Source of the DNA: Elusimicrobiota bacterium | GTDB taxonomy: Bacteria > Elusimicrobiota > Elusimicrobia > UBA1565 > UBA9628 | DNA length: 64,000 bases | Assembly (NCBI GenBank): GCA_030696455.1 | Contig: JAUYSH010000142.1 | Coordinates: forward strand, 1-64,000 | Direction: 5' to 3' | In this document: positions 27,473-36,334 of the stretch, in pieces | How positions within the stretch are numbered: position 1 is the stretch's first letter | How the letters are laid out: each line of letters opens with the position of its first letter | Position numbers and translations under genes: made by a program | Notes under the pieces: generated by a model | Databases searched by the model: none | The model's input: the letters and a program-made list of their open reading frames with translations, nothing else | What the model was told of the DNA's origin: nothing

Positions 27473-28710
27473 AGCCTCTCCGCCTGCTTGAGGGTAAAAT
27501 CGCGGACCTTGTCCTCGTTGACGGTCGTCATGCGGCCGCGCTTGACGATCACCCGTCCTTGGCTGATGACGCTGTCGACATGTTTGGCGGTAACGCCGTA
27601 GAGGAAATGACCCGCAAGGTTCCCCGCGGTGATATTCGTTGCCGGTCGATAGTCGAGCACCACTAAATTGTTTTCGCCGTCGCCGGTGAATTTATTTTCG
27701 GAGAGGTAGTCGTGCGCGCGCCGCAGGCGCCGATAGGCCGCGAGCGGCGCCATGCCGCCCCGGCCCTGCGCCGCGAGATAGGCCGCTCTCGTTGAGGCCA
27801 ACATATCGCCGTGCATTCCATCCGTCCCCAAGAGAAGCCGGTCACCCAGGCCTTTCGGGTCGAAGCCCCCGACGGCGTTGTTCTGATTGCTCTCCTCGTT
27901 CTGGACCAGCCACGAACGGCTTGAACGGAAGAGGGCTCGCTCCGCGGCGTTGAGATGAAGGCCATGAACGAGAAGCGTCTTCGGGGATTCGAGGATGCCC
28001 GTACGAGCTAAACGTTGCAGGACCCTCATACCATGCTTTTTGACGCAGTCCTTTTGATCATCCACGGCTTCGGCGACATGGATGTGGATCCCGGCGTTGC
28101 GGCCGACGGCCATGGCGATGGCGCGGTAGAGCAGGTCGTCGCCGACGGTGAAGGAGGCATGAAGACCGACCAATCCTTGCCTCTTTCGGAGGTAGTTGTC
28201 GGTTTCTTCCAATCCCGCCTCGCGCTTGGCCTTGCCGTCGCGGTCGGAGAGCTCGACGCACAACAGATGCCCGAGGCCGATCTCATCGAGGGCCGAAGCG
28301 ATGACGTCGAGGCTCCCCTTGACGGAGTTCGGAGACGAATGATGATCGATGATGAAGGTCGCGCCCGCCTTCGCCGCGGCGATGCCTCCGGCCAAAGCGC
28401 AGGCGCGGATCATGTCCCGGTCGAGATTCTTGTCGAGGTTCCACCAGACCAGCTTGAGCATGTCCGGGAAATCCTTCGGGGCGCGTTTCGTCCCGGGCAT
28501 CCCGCAGGCGAGCGCGGAGTACAGGTGGTGATGCGCGACGACGAAGGACTTGGTGACGAGGCGACCGGAGCAGTCGAGGGCCCGCGCCCCGCGGGGGATG
28601 CGGGAAATGAACCGGATCTTGCCCGCCGCGCCCGGCGCGACCTCGAGATGGCCGCGGCGGATCTTGAGCTTGCGCCAATCGACGAACGACGCGTCGCGGA
28701 GATAAAGCAT
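27457..28710 (-). CDS. ssnA: SsnA-like aminohydrolase of the metal-dependent amidohydrolase superfamily
   Basis: The true start is the ATG at 28710, whose A overlaps the upstream TGA stop (TGATG), giving 417 residues; the open frame further upstream is only a shadow of the molybdoenzyme gene. Metal-binding elements are H60-H-H62 in VVAHHHLYSA, H in HIHVAEAVDD, H in LLVHGLHL and D in LLLGTDGMHGDM. This is the family of guanine/cytosine-type deaminases, in which SsnA occurs beside YgfK and XdhD. It probably hydrolyses or deaminates a purine-derived ring. Confidence 0.85.
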   Translation of the reverse strand: MLYLRDASFVDWRKLKIRRGHLEVAPGAAGKIRFISRIPRGARALDCSGRLVTKSFVVAHHHLYSALACGMPGTKRAPKDFPDMLKLVWWNLDKNLDRDMIRACALAGGIAAAKAGATFIIDHHSSPNSVKGSLDVIASALDEIGLGHLLCVELSDRDGKAKREAGLEETDNYLRKRQGLVGLHASFTVGDDLLYRAIAMAVGRNAGIHIHVAEAVDDQKDCVKKHGMRVLQRLARTGILESPKTLLVHGLHLNAAERALFRSSRSWLVQNEESNQNNAVGGFDPKGLGDRLLLGTDGMHGDMLASTRAAYLAAQGRGGMAPLAAYRRLRRAHDYLSENKFTGDGENNLVVLDYRPATNITAGNLAGHFLYGVTAKHVDSVISQGRVIVKRGRMTTVNEDKVRDFTLKQAERLWRRL

Positions 28711-31262
28711 CAGCTCTTCATCGGCAAGGTCCGGCGCCGTTTCCCGTCGAACGCCCAGAACGCGTTGGCCACCGCGCCCGCCGTCGGCACGAGGCCGATC
28801 TCGCCGACGCCCTTGGCGCCGTAGGGGCCGATCGGGTCGGGGACCTCGACGCCGATGACGGTGAGCTTGGGCGTCTCCTTGGCGCGCAGGACGCCGCAGT
28901 CGCGCAGCTTGACGGACTTCGGGCGGCCGTTCTCCATGACCAGCTCCTCGCTGATCGCGTAGCCGAGGCCCATGTGCAGAGAGCCCTCGATCTGCCCCTC
29001 GAAAAGCGTGGGATTCATGATCTTGCCCGCGTCGTGGGCGGCGATGAGCTCGATGACCTTTCCGTCGTCGCCGACGATGGCGACCTGGGTGGCGTAGCTG
29101 TAGGAATAATGCGTGCAGACCGGCTTGCCGTGGGTGTCGTAGCCGGGCTTGTTCGTCCAGTCGCAGACCCACTTGCCGCGGTAGCGGCGGCCGGCGAGGG
29201 CGGCGAGGCCCTCGCGCTTGAGGTCGCTCTTGAACGCCTTGCAGGCGTCGATGAGCGCGTTGCCGACGAGGCTCGTGGCGCGCGAGGCGGTGGTCATGCC
29301 CGCGGGGGCGTTGTCGCTGGTGCGCGTGCGCACGGAGATGATGTCCGGCGACAGCCCCGTCTCGGAGCAGACGACCTGGACGGCGATGGTGTCGACACCC
29401 TGTCCCATCTCGGTCCAGCCGTGATGGATCCGCACCCGGCCGCCGGATTCGACCAGGATCTCCACCTCGGAGAAATCGGGCATGCCGTTGCCGATGCCGG
29501 TGTTCTTGATGCCGCAGCCGATGCCCGCGTACTTGGCGGCCTTGAAGCGGTCCTTGACCGCCTCGAGCGTGGCGCGCACGCCGACGCCGCCGGTCAGGAT
29601 CTGTCCCGTCGAGGTGGTCAGGCCGTCGACCAAGGCGTTGTCCCAGCGGAACTGCCAGCGGTCGAAGCCTCCTTTTTCACAAAGCTCGTCGACGGCGCAC
29701 TCCATCGCGAAGGTCGCTTGATTGGCGCCGAAGCCGCGCATCGCGCCGCAGGGGACGTTGTTGGTATACACCGCCGTCGCTTCGACGTCGACGTTCGGCA
29801 CGCAGTAGCCGCCGGTCGAATGTCCGGCGGCGCGCTCGAGGACCTTCATGCCGACGGACGCGTAGGCGCCGGAGTCGCCGTAAATTCGGGCGTATAAGGC
29901 TTTGAGCTTCCCGTCCTTGCCGCACCCGAGCTTGTATTCCATGCGCAACGGATGACGCTTGGAGTGCATCAAGATCGATTCTTCTCTGGTAATCTCGAGC
30001 TTCACCGGCTTTCCTAAAAGGTGCGCCGCCAGCGCGGCCTGGCTCTGCGCCAGCATGTCCTCCTTCCCGCCGAAGCCGCCCCCGTTCGGGACGAGAACAA
30101 CGTCGATCTCGTCTTCCGATATCGCCAGCATCGCCGCAAGCTGTTTTCTGTCTTCGTAGATCCCTTGGCTCTGGGTGTAGACGATGATCCGCCCGTCCTC
30201 GGGCAGCGCCAGCGCCGCCTCCGGTTCCATGTACGCGTGCTCGATCCACTGAGTTTGATAAACGGCCTCGTGGACGAAGTCGCACTCGGCCAAGGCTTTG
30301 GCGGCGTCGCCTTTTTTGGCCTTCGAGACGCTCAAGACATTGCCTTTGGGCTGGAGTTTGGGCGCCCCCGGAGCGAGAGCCGAGGGCACGTCGATGATCG
30401 GCGTGAGGACCTCGTACTCGACCTTCACGGCCTTGGCCGCCGCCTGGGCCTGCGCGCGCGTTCCCGCGACGACGAGGGCCAGCACGTCGCCCACGTAGCC
30501 GGTGACCTCGCCGGCCGCGACCATGACGGGCCAGTCCTGTATGATCGAACCTTGAAGCCGGCGTCCCGGTATGTCGGCGGCGAAGAAGATCTTCACGACG
30601 CCGGGCATGGCCAGGGCGGCGGAGGCGTCGATCCTGAGGACCTTGGCGCGGGGATGCTCGGACAGACGCATGGCCGCGTGGAGCATGCCCGGGACCTTCA
30701 TGTCGGCCACATAAGGCCGCTGGCCCAGCACCGCGTCCTTGATGTCGTATTTCGGCAAGCGCGTGCCGACGGGGCCCGCTCCCGCGGGCGGCGCCGAAGG
30801 CTTGCCGGTGCGCAAGGTCTTGGCCGCGTCCGAGATCGAGGCCACGATCTTCTTGTAGCCCGTGCAGCGGCACAGATGCTGATTCAGGCCGCGCTCGATC
30901 TCGTCGTGCGTGGGCTCCGGCGTTTTCTTGACCAGGTTCCAGGCCCGCATCACGATGCCCGGGATGCAGAACCCGCACTGCGCGCCGCCGTTGTGGGCGA
31001 AGGCGTCTGAGAACGCCTCTTGGGCGGCCTTGCCCATGCCCTCGGTCGTGACGACCTCCTTGCCATCGACCTGCTTCATCGAGGTCACGCAGGAGAGGAC
31101 GGCCTTGCCGCCGAGCTCGACGGTGCAGCAGCCGCAGGCGGCCTGGGGGGAGCAGCCGTCCTTGGCGGAGATGATGCCTTCCTCGTCGCGCAGCCAACGC
31201 AACAGGGACGCCTCCGGCGCGCCGTTGAACTCCTTCTCGACCCCGTTGAGCTTGAACTTCAT
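28710..31262 (-). CDS. Xanthine-dehydrogenase-type molybdenum hydroxylase ([2Fe-2S] + Mo domains fused; selenium-dependent subfamily candidate)
   Basis: From the ATG at 31262 (TGATG overlap with the upstream gene) the protein has 850 residues. Residues 1-155 carry two [2Fe-2S] sites: CSPQAACGCC with a later Cys, and CGFC plus CRC. The rest is the molybdopterin-binding part with GGGFGGKED, PCGAMRGFGANQ and the catalytic-Glu region KGVGEIGLVPTAG. No FAD domain is fused and none is encoded in the window. The spacing C-x5-C-x2-C is one residue longer than usual. The fusion layout and length suit the so-called selenium-dependent xanthine dehydrogenases of the ygfK/ssnA type; in those, selenium is a bound cofactor, so no in-frame UGA is expected or seen. 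Confidence 0.87.
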   Translation of the reverse strand: MKFKLNGVEKEFNGAPEASLLRWLRDEEGIISAKDGCSPQAACGCCTVELGGKAVLSCVTSMKQVDGKEVVTTEGMGKAAQEAFSDAFAHNGGAQCGFCIPGIVMRAWNLVKKTPEPTHDEIERGLNQHLCRCTGYKKIVASISDAAKTLRTGKPSAPPAGAGPVGTRLPKYDIKDAVLGQRPYVADMKVPGMLHAAMRLSEHPRAKVLRIDASAALAMPGVVKIFFAADIPGRRLQGSIIQDWPVMVAAGEVTGYVGDVLALVVAGTRAQAQAAAKAVKVEYEVLTPIIDVPSALAPGAPKLQPKGNVLSVSKAKKGDAAKALAECDFVHEAVYQTQWIEHAYMEPEAALALPEDGRIIVYTQSQGIYEDRKQLAAMLAISEDEIDVVLVPNGGGFGGKEDMLAQSQAALAAHLLGKPVKLEITREESILMHSKRHPLRMEYKLGCGKDGKLKALYARIYGDSGAYASVGMKVLERAAGHSTGGYCVPNVDVEATAVYTNNVPCGAMRGFGANQATFAMECAVDELCEKGGFDRWQFRWDNALVDGLTTSTGQILTGGVGVRATLEAVKDRFKAAKYAGIGCGIKNTGIGNGMPDFSEVEILVESGGRVRIHHGWTEMGQGVDTIAVQVVCSETGLSPDIISVRTRTSDNAPAGMTTASRATSLVGNALIDACKAFKSDLKREGLAALAGRRYRGKWVCDWTNKPGYDTHGKPVCTHYSYSYATQVAIVGDDGKVIELIAAHDAGKIMNPTLFEGQIEGSLHMGLGYAISEELVMENGRPKSVKLRDCGVLRAKETPKLTVIGVEVPDPIGPYGAKGVGEIGLVPTAGAVANAFWAFDGKRRRTLPMKS

Positions 31263-32704
31263 CAGTTGAGGCCCGTCCTCGCGTTGAACTCGCCGATGAG
31301 CTTGTCCCACTCCTTGGCGCCGGCGAAGGTCTCGGTCCAGAACTCAGGGTCCCAGAGGCGGCGCAGCTCGTCGGAGGTCCGGCCCTGCTGCTCGACCCAG
31401 GTGAAGTATTTCAGGTTGTGCAGCGCCTTGCGGTCGCGGTAGTTGAGCTCGCGCAGGTGGTCCGTGTTCGTCCCGCGCATGCGGCGGTCCATGTCCATGG
31501 CCGCCTGGACCGGCGTGTACTTGCCGTGCGCCTCCTCGAGCTCGACGAGGCGGGAGCAGTAAAGGTCCACCGAGTCGGTGAAGATCGTGAAGACGATGTC
31601 GTCCTTGCCGAGCTCGTAGTACTTGGCGAGCTTGACGGCGGAGAGCATGTTGGAGATGCCGGAGATGCCGAGCAGGCCGAGCTGCTCGACCGCCGCCTTC
31701 TCCACGCCCTCGGCGATCAGGTGCTTGCGGCCCGCGGGGTCGTTGAACAGGCGCAGCAGGCGCATGCAGTCCTCATCGTCGATGGCGACGACCATGTCGG
31801 TGTTGCGCACGTTGTGCACCCAGGGGATGTGCTTGTCGCCGATGCCCTCGATGCGGTGCTCCCCGAAGCCGTTCATGAACAAGGTCGGGCACTGCTGCGC
31901 CTCGGAGGCGGCCACGCGCACCGCGGGGTGCTTCACGCGCAGATAATCGCCGGCGGCGATCGTTCCGGCTGAGCCGGTGGCCGACACATAGCCCGCGAGG
32001 CGCCCGTTCTTGCCCTTTACCTTGTCGAAGACTTCCTCGATCGCTCCGCCGGTGACGTGGTAGTGCCAGGTCGGGTTGCCGAACTCCTCGAACTGATTGA
32101 AGATCACGCAGTCCTTGCGCGTCTTCTTGATCTCCCAGCACTTGTCGTAGATCTCTTTGACGTTGGACTCGGTGCCGGGCGTCGCGATCACCTCGGCCCC
32201 GATGGACTTGAGCCACGCGAAGCGCTCCTTGCTCATGCCCTCGGGCAGGATCGCCACCGCCGTGCAGCCCAAAAGCGCGCTGTCGAACGCCCCGCCGCGG
32301 CAGTAATTCCCGGTCGAGGGCCATACGGCTTTTTGCGATGTCGGATCGAACTCTCCCGTCACGAGGCGGGGGGCGAGGCAGGCGAAGGCCGCGCCGACCT
32401 TATGGGCGCCGGTGGGGAAGTGCTTGCCGACGAGGCCGATGACGCGGGCGTCGATGCCGGTGATGGACCGCGGGATCTCCAAATAGTTCACGTCCCCGAA
32501 AAGGCCCGACTCGGGATTGTTTTTCCAGGTGATGCGGAAAAGGTTGGCGGGGTCGAGCTCGTTCATGCCGACCTTCTTGAGCCGCTTATGGATGGCGGCG
32601 GGAGCCGAGGCTGGATTCTTCATCTGCGCGAAGGTCGGGATGACGACGCCGCGCTCCTTGCAGAGCTTGGCCGTCTTCTTTAAAACCGCTTCGTTGATCT
32701 TCAT
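31262..32704 (-). CDS. PLP-dependent fold-type II enzyme of the N-heterocycle operon
   Basis: The 480-residue enzyme shows the PLP-lysine context PTGAHK102VGAAF and the phosphate-binding loop S130-TGN133-YCRGGA. It is therefore related to threonine synthase, cysteine synthase and diaminopropionate ammonia-lyase. C-terminal features include FTIFTDSVDLY. The ygeX gene (diaminopropionate ammonia-lyase) holds a comparable place in the E. coli cluster, but this protein is longer and not clearly an orthologue. It overlaps the molybdoenzyme start by TGATG. It may deaminate an amino acid released by ring opening. The exact substrate is unknown. Confidence 0.75.
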   Translation of the reverse strand: MKINEAVLKKTAKLCKERGVVIPTFAQMKNPASAPAAIHKRLKKVGMNELDPANLFRITWKNNPESGLFGDVNYLEIPRSITGIDARVIGLVGKHFPTGAHKVGAAFACLAPRLVTGEFDPTSQKAVWPSTGNYCRGGAFDSALLGCTAVAILPEGMSKERFAWLKSIGAEVIATPGTESNVKEIYDKCWEIKKTRKDCVIFNQFEEFGNPTWHYHVTGGAIEEVFDKVKGKNGRLAGYVSATGSAGTIAAGDYLRVKHPAVRVAASEAQQCPTLFMNGFGEHRIEGIGDKHIPWVHNVRNTDMVVAIDDEDCMRLLRLFNDPAGRKHLIAEGVEKAAVEQLGLLGISGISNMLSAVKLAKYYELGKDDIVFTIFTDSVDLYCSRLVELEEAHGKYTPVQAAMDMDRRMRGTNTDHLRELNYRDRKALHNLKYFTWVEQQGRTSDELRRLWDPEFWTETFAGAKEWDKLIGEFNARTGLN

Positions 32705-32720
32705 GAATCTCCCCGGTGAA

Positions 32721-32738
32721 ACTGTTTCCGGAAACAGT
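32721..32738. repeat. 18-bp perfect palindrome, shared with 60449-60466
   Basis: ACTGTTTCC followed by GGAAACAGT, a perfect palindrome, lies 17 bases upstream of the PLP-enzyme gene. The same 18 bases recur at 60449-60466 within a longer palindrome. Two more stems follow in the same 98-base gap: CTGACG/CGTCAG at 32741-32755 and CTATCC/GGATAG at 32772-32787. It could be an operator, or a terminator stem of the upstream threonine-synthase-like gene. Confidence 0.6.
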
Positions 32739-32802
32739 CGCTGACGGCTCGTCAGTTTTCCGCTTTCGCGGCTATCCTTGGGGATAGTCGCCGCACTTCA
32801 TC

Positions 32803-34041
32803 CTAAGAAATCTTCTCGCGGGCGGCCACGCGCCGGACCGTGGCCATGCTGGTCCCGACCTCGTGCGGCCGTCCCGACACCTTCATCGCGCTGGCGATGT
32901 CCTTCAAGCCGCTGCCCGTCACGACGATGACGACCGAATCGTTCTCGCGCACTTTTCCGGAGGCGGCGCACTTAGCCAGGCCCGCGTAGGCGGCGGCGCC
33001 GGCGGGCTCGGCGAAGACCGAGGCCCCGCGCGCGAGCGCGGGGATGGCGGCGAGGATTTCCCGGTCGCTCACGAGCACGGCGAAGCCGCCGGATTCCTTG
33101 AGCGCTTTGACGGCCGCGGCGCCGTCTCGGGGGAGGCTCACCGAGATGCTGTCAGCAACAGTCCTGCCATCGACCGGACGGATAGGCCCGCCGTTCTTCC
33201 AGGCGTTGGTGATCGCGGCGCTGCCCTCGGCTTGAACGGCGACCAGCCTCGGCAGCTTGTCGATGAGCCCCAAGTCGCGGAAATCGGTGAAGCCCTTCCA
33301 CAGGCCGCTGATGATGTTTCCGTCCCCCACGGAGACGAACACGAGATCGGGGACCTTCCAGTCCAGCTGCTCGCACAGCTCGAAGGCGCAGGTCTTCTTG
33401 CCCTCGCGCGTGAAGGGATTGTAGCCGGTGTTGCGGTTGTACCAGCCGAACTCGTCGCAGGCCTGCCGGCACAGGTCGAAGGCCTGATCGTAGGCGCCGT
33501 CCACGCTGAGCACGACGGCGCCGAAGACGAGGAGCTGGGCCAGCTTCGCGGGCGGCGCGGTCCGGGGCACGAAGATGACGGGCTTGGCCTCGCGCTGGGC
33601 CATCATGCAGGCCAAGGACGCCGCGGCGTTGCCGGTCGAGGCCCCGGCGACGGTCTTCTCGCCGGTCTCGAAGGCGCGGGCGGCGACGACGGCGCTGGCT
33701 CGGTCTTTAAAGGAGGCGGATGGATTGCGCCCGTCGTCCTTCAGGTAGAGCTTTTTGAGCCCGAGCGCTGCGCCGAGCCTGTTGGCGTGATAAAGGGGGG
33801 TCCACCCGACCTGCACCGGAGGGATTCCAGAGCGTCCCGCGAGCGGCAGGACGTCGAGGTAGCGCCACAGCCCGCGCTCCGTGTCGGCCTTCAGCGATCT
33901 GCGGCTGAGCGTCTTGCGAACCGCCTTGTAATCGTAGACGACCGAGAGGTTCCCGCGGCACCGGGGGCAGTCGTACTTGGCCGCCGCCAGGGAGAATTCG
34001 GACGCGCATTCGACGCAGCGCAAGCCCTCTATTTTTTTCAT
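32803..34041 (-). CDS. thrC: Threonine-synthase-like PLP enzyme with N-terminal zinc ribbon
   Basis: The 412-residue protein has a zinc-ribbon start (C9-VE-C12 and C25-PR-C28), the catalytic lysine K112 in NPSASFKDRAS, and the PLP-phosphate loop ASTGNAA at 134-140. The later GDGNIISGLWKGF is also family-typical. It fits ThrC, which converts O-phosphohomoserine to threonine. However, it heads a catabolic gene run and lies next to a second type II PLP enzyme, so a different beta-replacement or lyase role is possible. GAGG stands before the ATG. The 98-base gap to the next gene contains several stems, so the two may be partly uncoupled. Confidence 0.8.
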   Translation of the reverse strand: MKKIEGLRCVECASEFSLAAAKYDCPRCRGNLSVVYDYKAVRKTLSRRSLKADTERGLWRYLDVLPLAGRSGIPPVQVGWTPLYHANRLGAALGLKKLYLKDDGRNPSASFKDRASAVVAARAFETGEKTVAGASTGNAAASLACMMAQREAKPVIFVPRTAPPAKLAQLLVFGAVVLSVDGAYDQAFDLCRQACDEFGWYNRNTGYNPFTREGKKTCAFELCEQLDWKVPDLVFVSVGDGNIISGLWKGFTDFRDLGLIDKLPRLVAVQAEGSAAITNAWKNGGPIRPVDGRTVADSISVSLPRDGAAAVKALKESGGFAVLVSDREILAAIPALARGASVFAEPAGAAAYAGLAKCAASGKVRENDSVVIVVTGSGLKDIASAMKVSGRPHEVGTSMATVRRVAAREKIS

Positions 34042-34100
34042 GGCCTCGCCGCATCATAGGAAATAATGGCTCCCACGGCTAAATGTTAAGCTAGGCCGCC

Positions 34101-35561
34101 ATGCGCCGATCGCGCCTCGCCGCCGTCCCTTCCGATATCCTCGCGGCCGCCGGCCTCGTCTCGATCTCGCTCCTCGCGTTCTGGCCGGCGTTGACCTACG
34201 GTTTCCTGAACTATGACGACGATCTCTACGTCACCGGCAACGCCGCGGTTCAGGGCGGCCTGAGCCTCTCAGGGACAGTCTGGGCGTTCACGACGATTCA
34301 CGCGAGCAACTGGTACCCGCTGACTTTGCTCTCCCACATGCTCGACGTCTCCCTTTTCGGAACGTCTCCCGCGGGCCATCATCTGGTCAGCGTCGTCCTC
34401 CATGCGTCTTCCGTCCTGCTCCTTTTTTTCGCGCTGCGCCGGATGACCGGGGACGCCGCCCGCAGCGCGGCCGCGGCGGCGCTGTTCGCCGTCCACCCGC
34501 TGCAGGCGGAATCCGTGGCCTGGATCGCCGAGCGCAAAAACGTCCTTTGCGGCTTTTTCTGCCTGGCGGCGGTGAACTTCTACGCGCGCTACGCCGAGAG
34601 CCGGTCCCGCCGCGCCTACTGGGCGGTCACCGCGGCCTTCGGCGCGGCCCTGCTGAGCAAGCCCGCCGCCGTGCCCCTGCCCCTGGCCTTCCTCCTCCTC
34701 GACCGCTGGCCGCTGCGCCGGCCGGACCCGTGGACGGATCTGGCGCGGGAGAAGCTGCCGTGGGCGGCGCTGGCGGCGGCCTCCTGCGCCGTGACGCTCG
34801 CGGCCGCCTCCGGCCGCTCGATCGTGGAGCTTCCCGCGGCGGTGCGTCTGGCCAACGCCGCGCTGTCCTACGCCGCCTATCTGCGCCAGTTCGTCTGGCC
34901 CTCGGGCCTGGCCGCCTTTTATCCTCATCCCGGCCTCGCGATCGGCTGGCTGAAGGCCGGCGCCGCCGCGGCCGCGCTGGCGGCCTTGGCCCTGGGGGCG
35001 CTGCGCGCGCGGCGATCCCGGCCGCATCTGGCCGTCGGTTTTTTCTGGTTCCTGGTGTTCCTGCTCCCGTCGATCGGCCTCGTGCAGGTCGGCCAGCAGG
35101 CCATGGCCGACCGCTACGCGTACCTGGCGTTGATCGGGCTGGCGCTGGCCGCAGCCTGGACCTTGCCGCCGCCGGCGACCGCGGCGTTCGCCGTCGTCAT
35201 GCTCCTCGCCTGCGTGCGGCAGGTCGGCTACTGGAGCGACACCCTCACGCTGTTCCGGCGGGCGGTGGACGCGGGGGGCGGCAGCGTGGTGGCGCACGTC
35301 AACCTGTGCTACGAGCTGTTCACGGCGGGGCGCGACGCCGAGGGCGAGGCGGAGTGCCGGGCGGCGCTGGCCATCGACCCCGACGACTATCAGGCGCTCA
35401 ACAACCTCGGGCGCGCGCTGACGCTTCAGGGGCGCCGCGCCGAGGCGCGCGTGCTGCTCGAGCGCGCGCTGAGGTCCTCGCCCGGCAACCCGGCGATCCT
35501 GTTCAACCTGACCTTGACCGAGCCGGGCGAGGGGCGCGCCCCGAAGGAGCGCGTCCCCTAG
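34101..35561 (+). CDS. TMTC-like membrane protein with C-terminal TPR
   Basis: The 486-residue protein has about ten hydrophobic helices preceded by an early loop with YDDDLYVTGN. This acidic motif near the first helix resembles the catalytic loop of GT-C glycosyltransferases (PMT/TMTC). Later motifs are SHMLDVSLFG, HPLQAESVAWIAERKN and ADRYAYLALIGL, which recur in bacterial membrane-TPR proteins. Two TPR repeats occupy about 390-470 (EGEAECRAALAIDPDDYQAL). It may glycosylate envelope proteins. No ribosome site is evident. It diverges from the threonine-synthase-like gene. Confidence 0.72.
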   Translation: MRRSRLAAVPSDILAAAGLVSISLLAFWPALTYGFLNYDDDLYVTGNAAVQGGLSLSGTVWAFTTIHASNWYPLTLLSHMLDVSLFGTSPAGHHLVSVVLHASSVLLLFFALRRMTGDAARSAAAAALFAVHPLQAESVAWIAERKNVLCGFFCLAAVNFYARYAESRSRRAYWAVTAAFGAALLSKPAAVPLPLAFLLLDRWPLRRPDPWTDLAREKLPWAALAAASCAVTLAAASGRSIVELPAAVRLANAALSYAAYLRQFVWPSGLAAFYPHPGLAIGWLKAGAAAAALAALALGALRARRSRPHLAVGFFWFLVFLLPSIGLVQVGQQAMADRYAYLALIGLALAAAWTLPPPATAAFAVVMLLACVRQVGYWSDTLTLFRRAVDAGGGSVVAHVNLCYELFTAGRDAEGEAECRAALAIDPDDYQALNNLGRALTLQGRRAEARVLLERALRSSPGNPAILFNLTLTEPGEGRAPKERVP

Positions 35562-35579
35562 CCCGCGATCCGGTCCGCG

Positions 35580-36284
35580 CTACTTGACGAGGACGGCGTC
35601 CTCGAGGGCCACGGGGAACTTGTACATCCCGCCGAGGTCCTTGTCGAGCGTGACCTTGCCCCGGACCGTGATGGTCTTGCCGAGCTCGGTCTCGTCCTTG
35701 AGCAGGACGGTGATGTCGTCGCTGCCGTCCTTCGCGCTGCCGGAGCCGTCGCGCAGGTGGGCCCAGTTGCGATCGAGGATGCCCGGGTTGTACTTCACGA
35801 CCTTCCCGGCGACGACGACCTCCTTGCCCTTGAGCTCCTTCTTCTGGGCGTACACCTCGCCGATCGTGCGCGCGTCGGGGCCGGCGGCCTTGGTCACCTT
35901 GATCGGGCCCTTCACCTCGGCGCGGCTGCCGTGCGGGGGTATGCCCCCCATGGCATCACCCATCCCGGCGCCGCCGTGGGCTCCGTGGCCGGCCGGGGCC
36001 GAATCGGCCAAGCTGCCGAAGGCGATGGTGGAGAACTTGCGCTTCAGGCTCGGGCTCTCGAAGTCCTTCATCTCCATGGCGCCGGTCACGGTGGCCTTGG
36101 AGCCCTTCTTGATCTTGGCCTTGCTGACGGCGGCCCACTTCTGGGCGCCGGCGGGGGTCTTGAGAAGGAGGTAGGTGTAGCCCCCGGAGTCCATGGTCTC
36201 GACGACGGTGCCGGTCAGGTCGGCGGCCGAGGCGAGAGGGGAGAAGGCGAGCAAGGCGGCGGTCAGCATCAGGAGCGTTTTCAT
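35580..36284 (-). CDS. Secreted protein with two OB-like domains, end of cytochrome operon
   Basis: The ATG at 36284 with GGAGGACTCT upstream gives 234 residues with a signal peptide (TLLMLTAALLAFSPLASA). Residues 25-95 and about 145-234 look like two OB-type beta domains (LTGTVVETMDSGGYTYLLLK; KEVVVAGKVVKYNPGILDRN, DDITVLLKDE, GKTITVRGKVTLD). They are joined by a Gly/His/Met-rich linker (HGAHGGAGMGDAMGG). The linker could bind copper or another metal. It is the last gene after the barrel and cytochrome genes. OB-type periplasmic proteins often occur beside multiheme cytochromes; the function is unknown. Confidence 0.68.
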   Translation of the reverse strand: MKTLLMLTAALLAFSPLASAADLTGTVVETMDSGGYTYLLLKTPAGAQKWAAVSKAKIKKGSKATVTGAMEMKDFESPSLKRKFSTIAFGSLADSAPAGHGAHGGAGMGDAMGGIPPHGSRAEVKGPIKVTKAAGPDARTIGEVYAQKKELKGKEVVVAGKVVKYNPGILDRNWAHLRDGSGSAKDGSDDITVLLKDETELGKTITVRGKVTLDKDLGGMYKFPVALEDAVLVK

Positions 36285-36334
36285 AGAGTCCTCCACGGAA
36301 TTATAGCGGCATCATAGCAATCGGAGCGCCTTTC

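Noticed and set aside
28710-29172. N-terminal extension of the ssnA-like protein
   Set aside because: The extra 154 residues are an off-frame reading of the molybdoenzyme C-terminus; the TGATG overlap start at 28710 fits the family start.
28710-31262. Selenocysteine in the molybdoenzyme
   Set aside because: No in-frame UGA is needed or present; in this subfamily selenium is described as a bound cofactor, not as selenocysteine.
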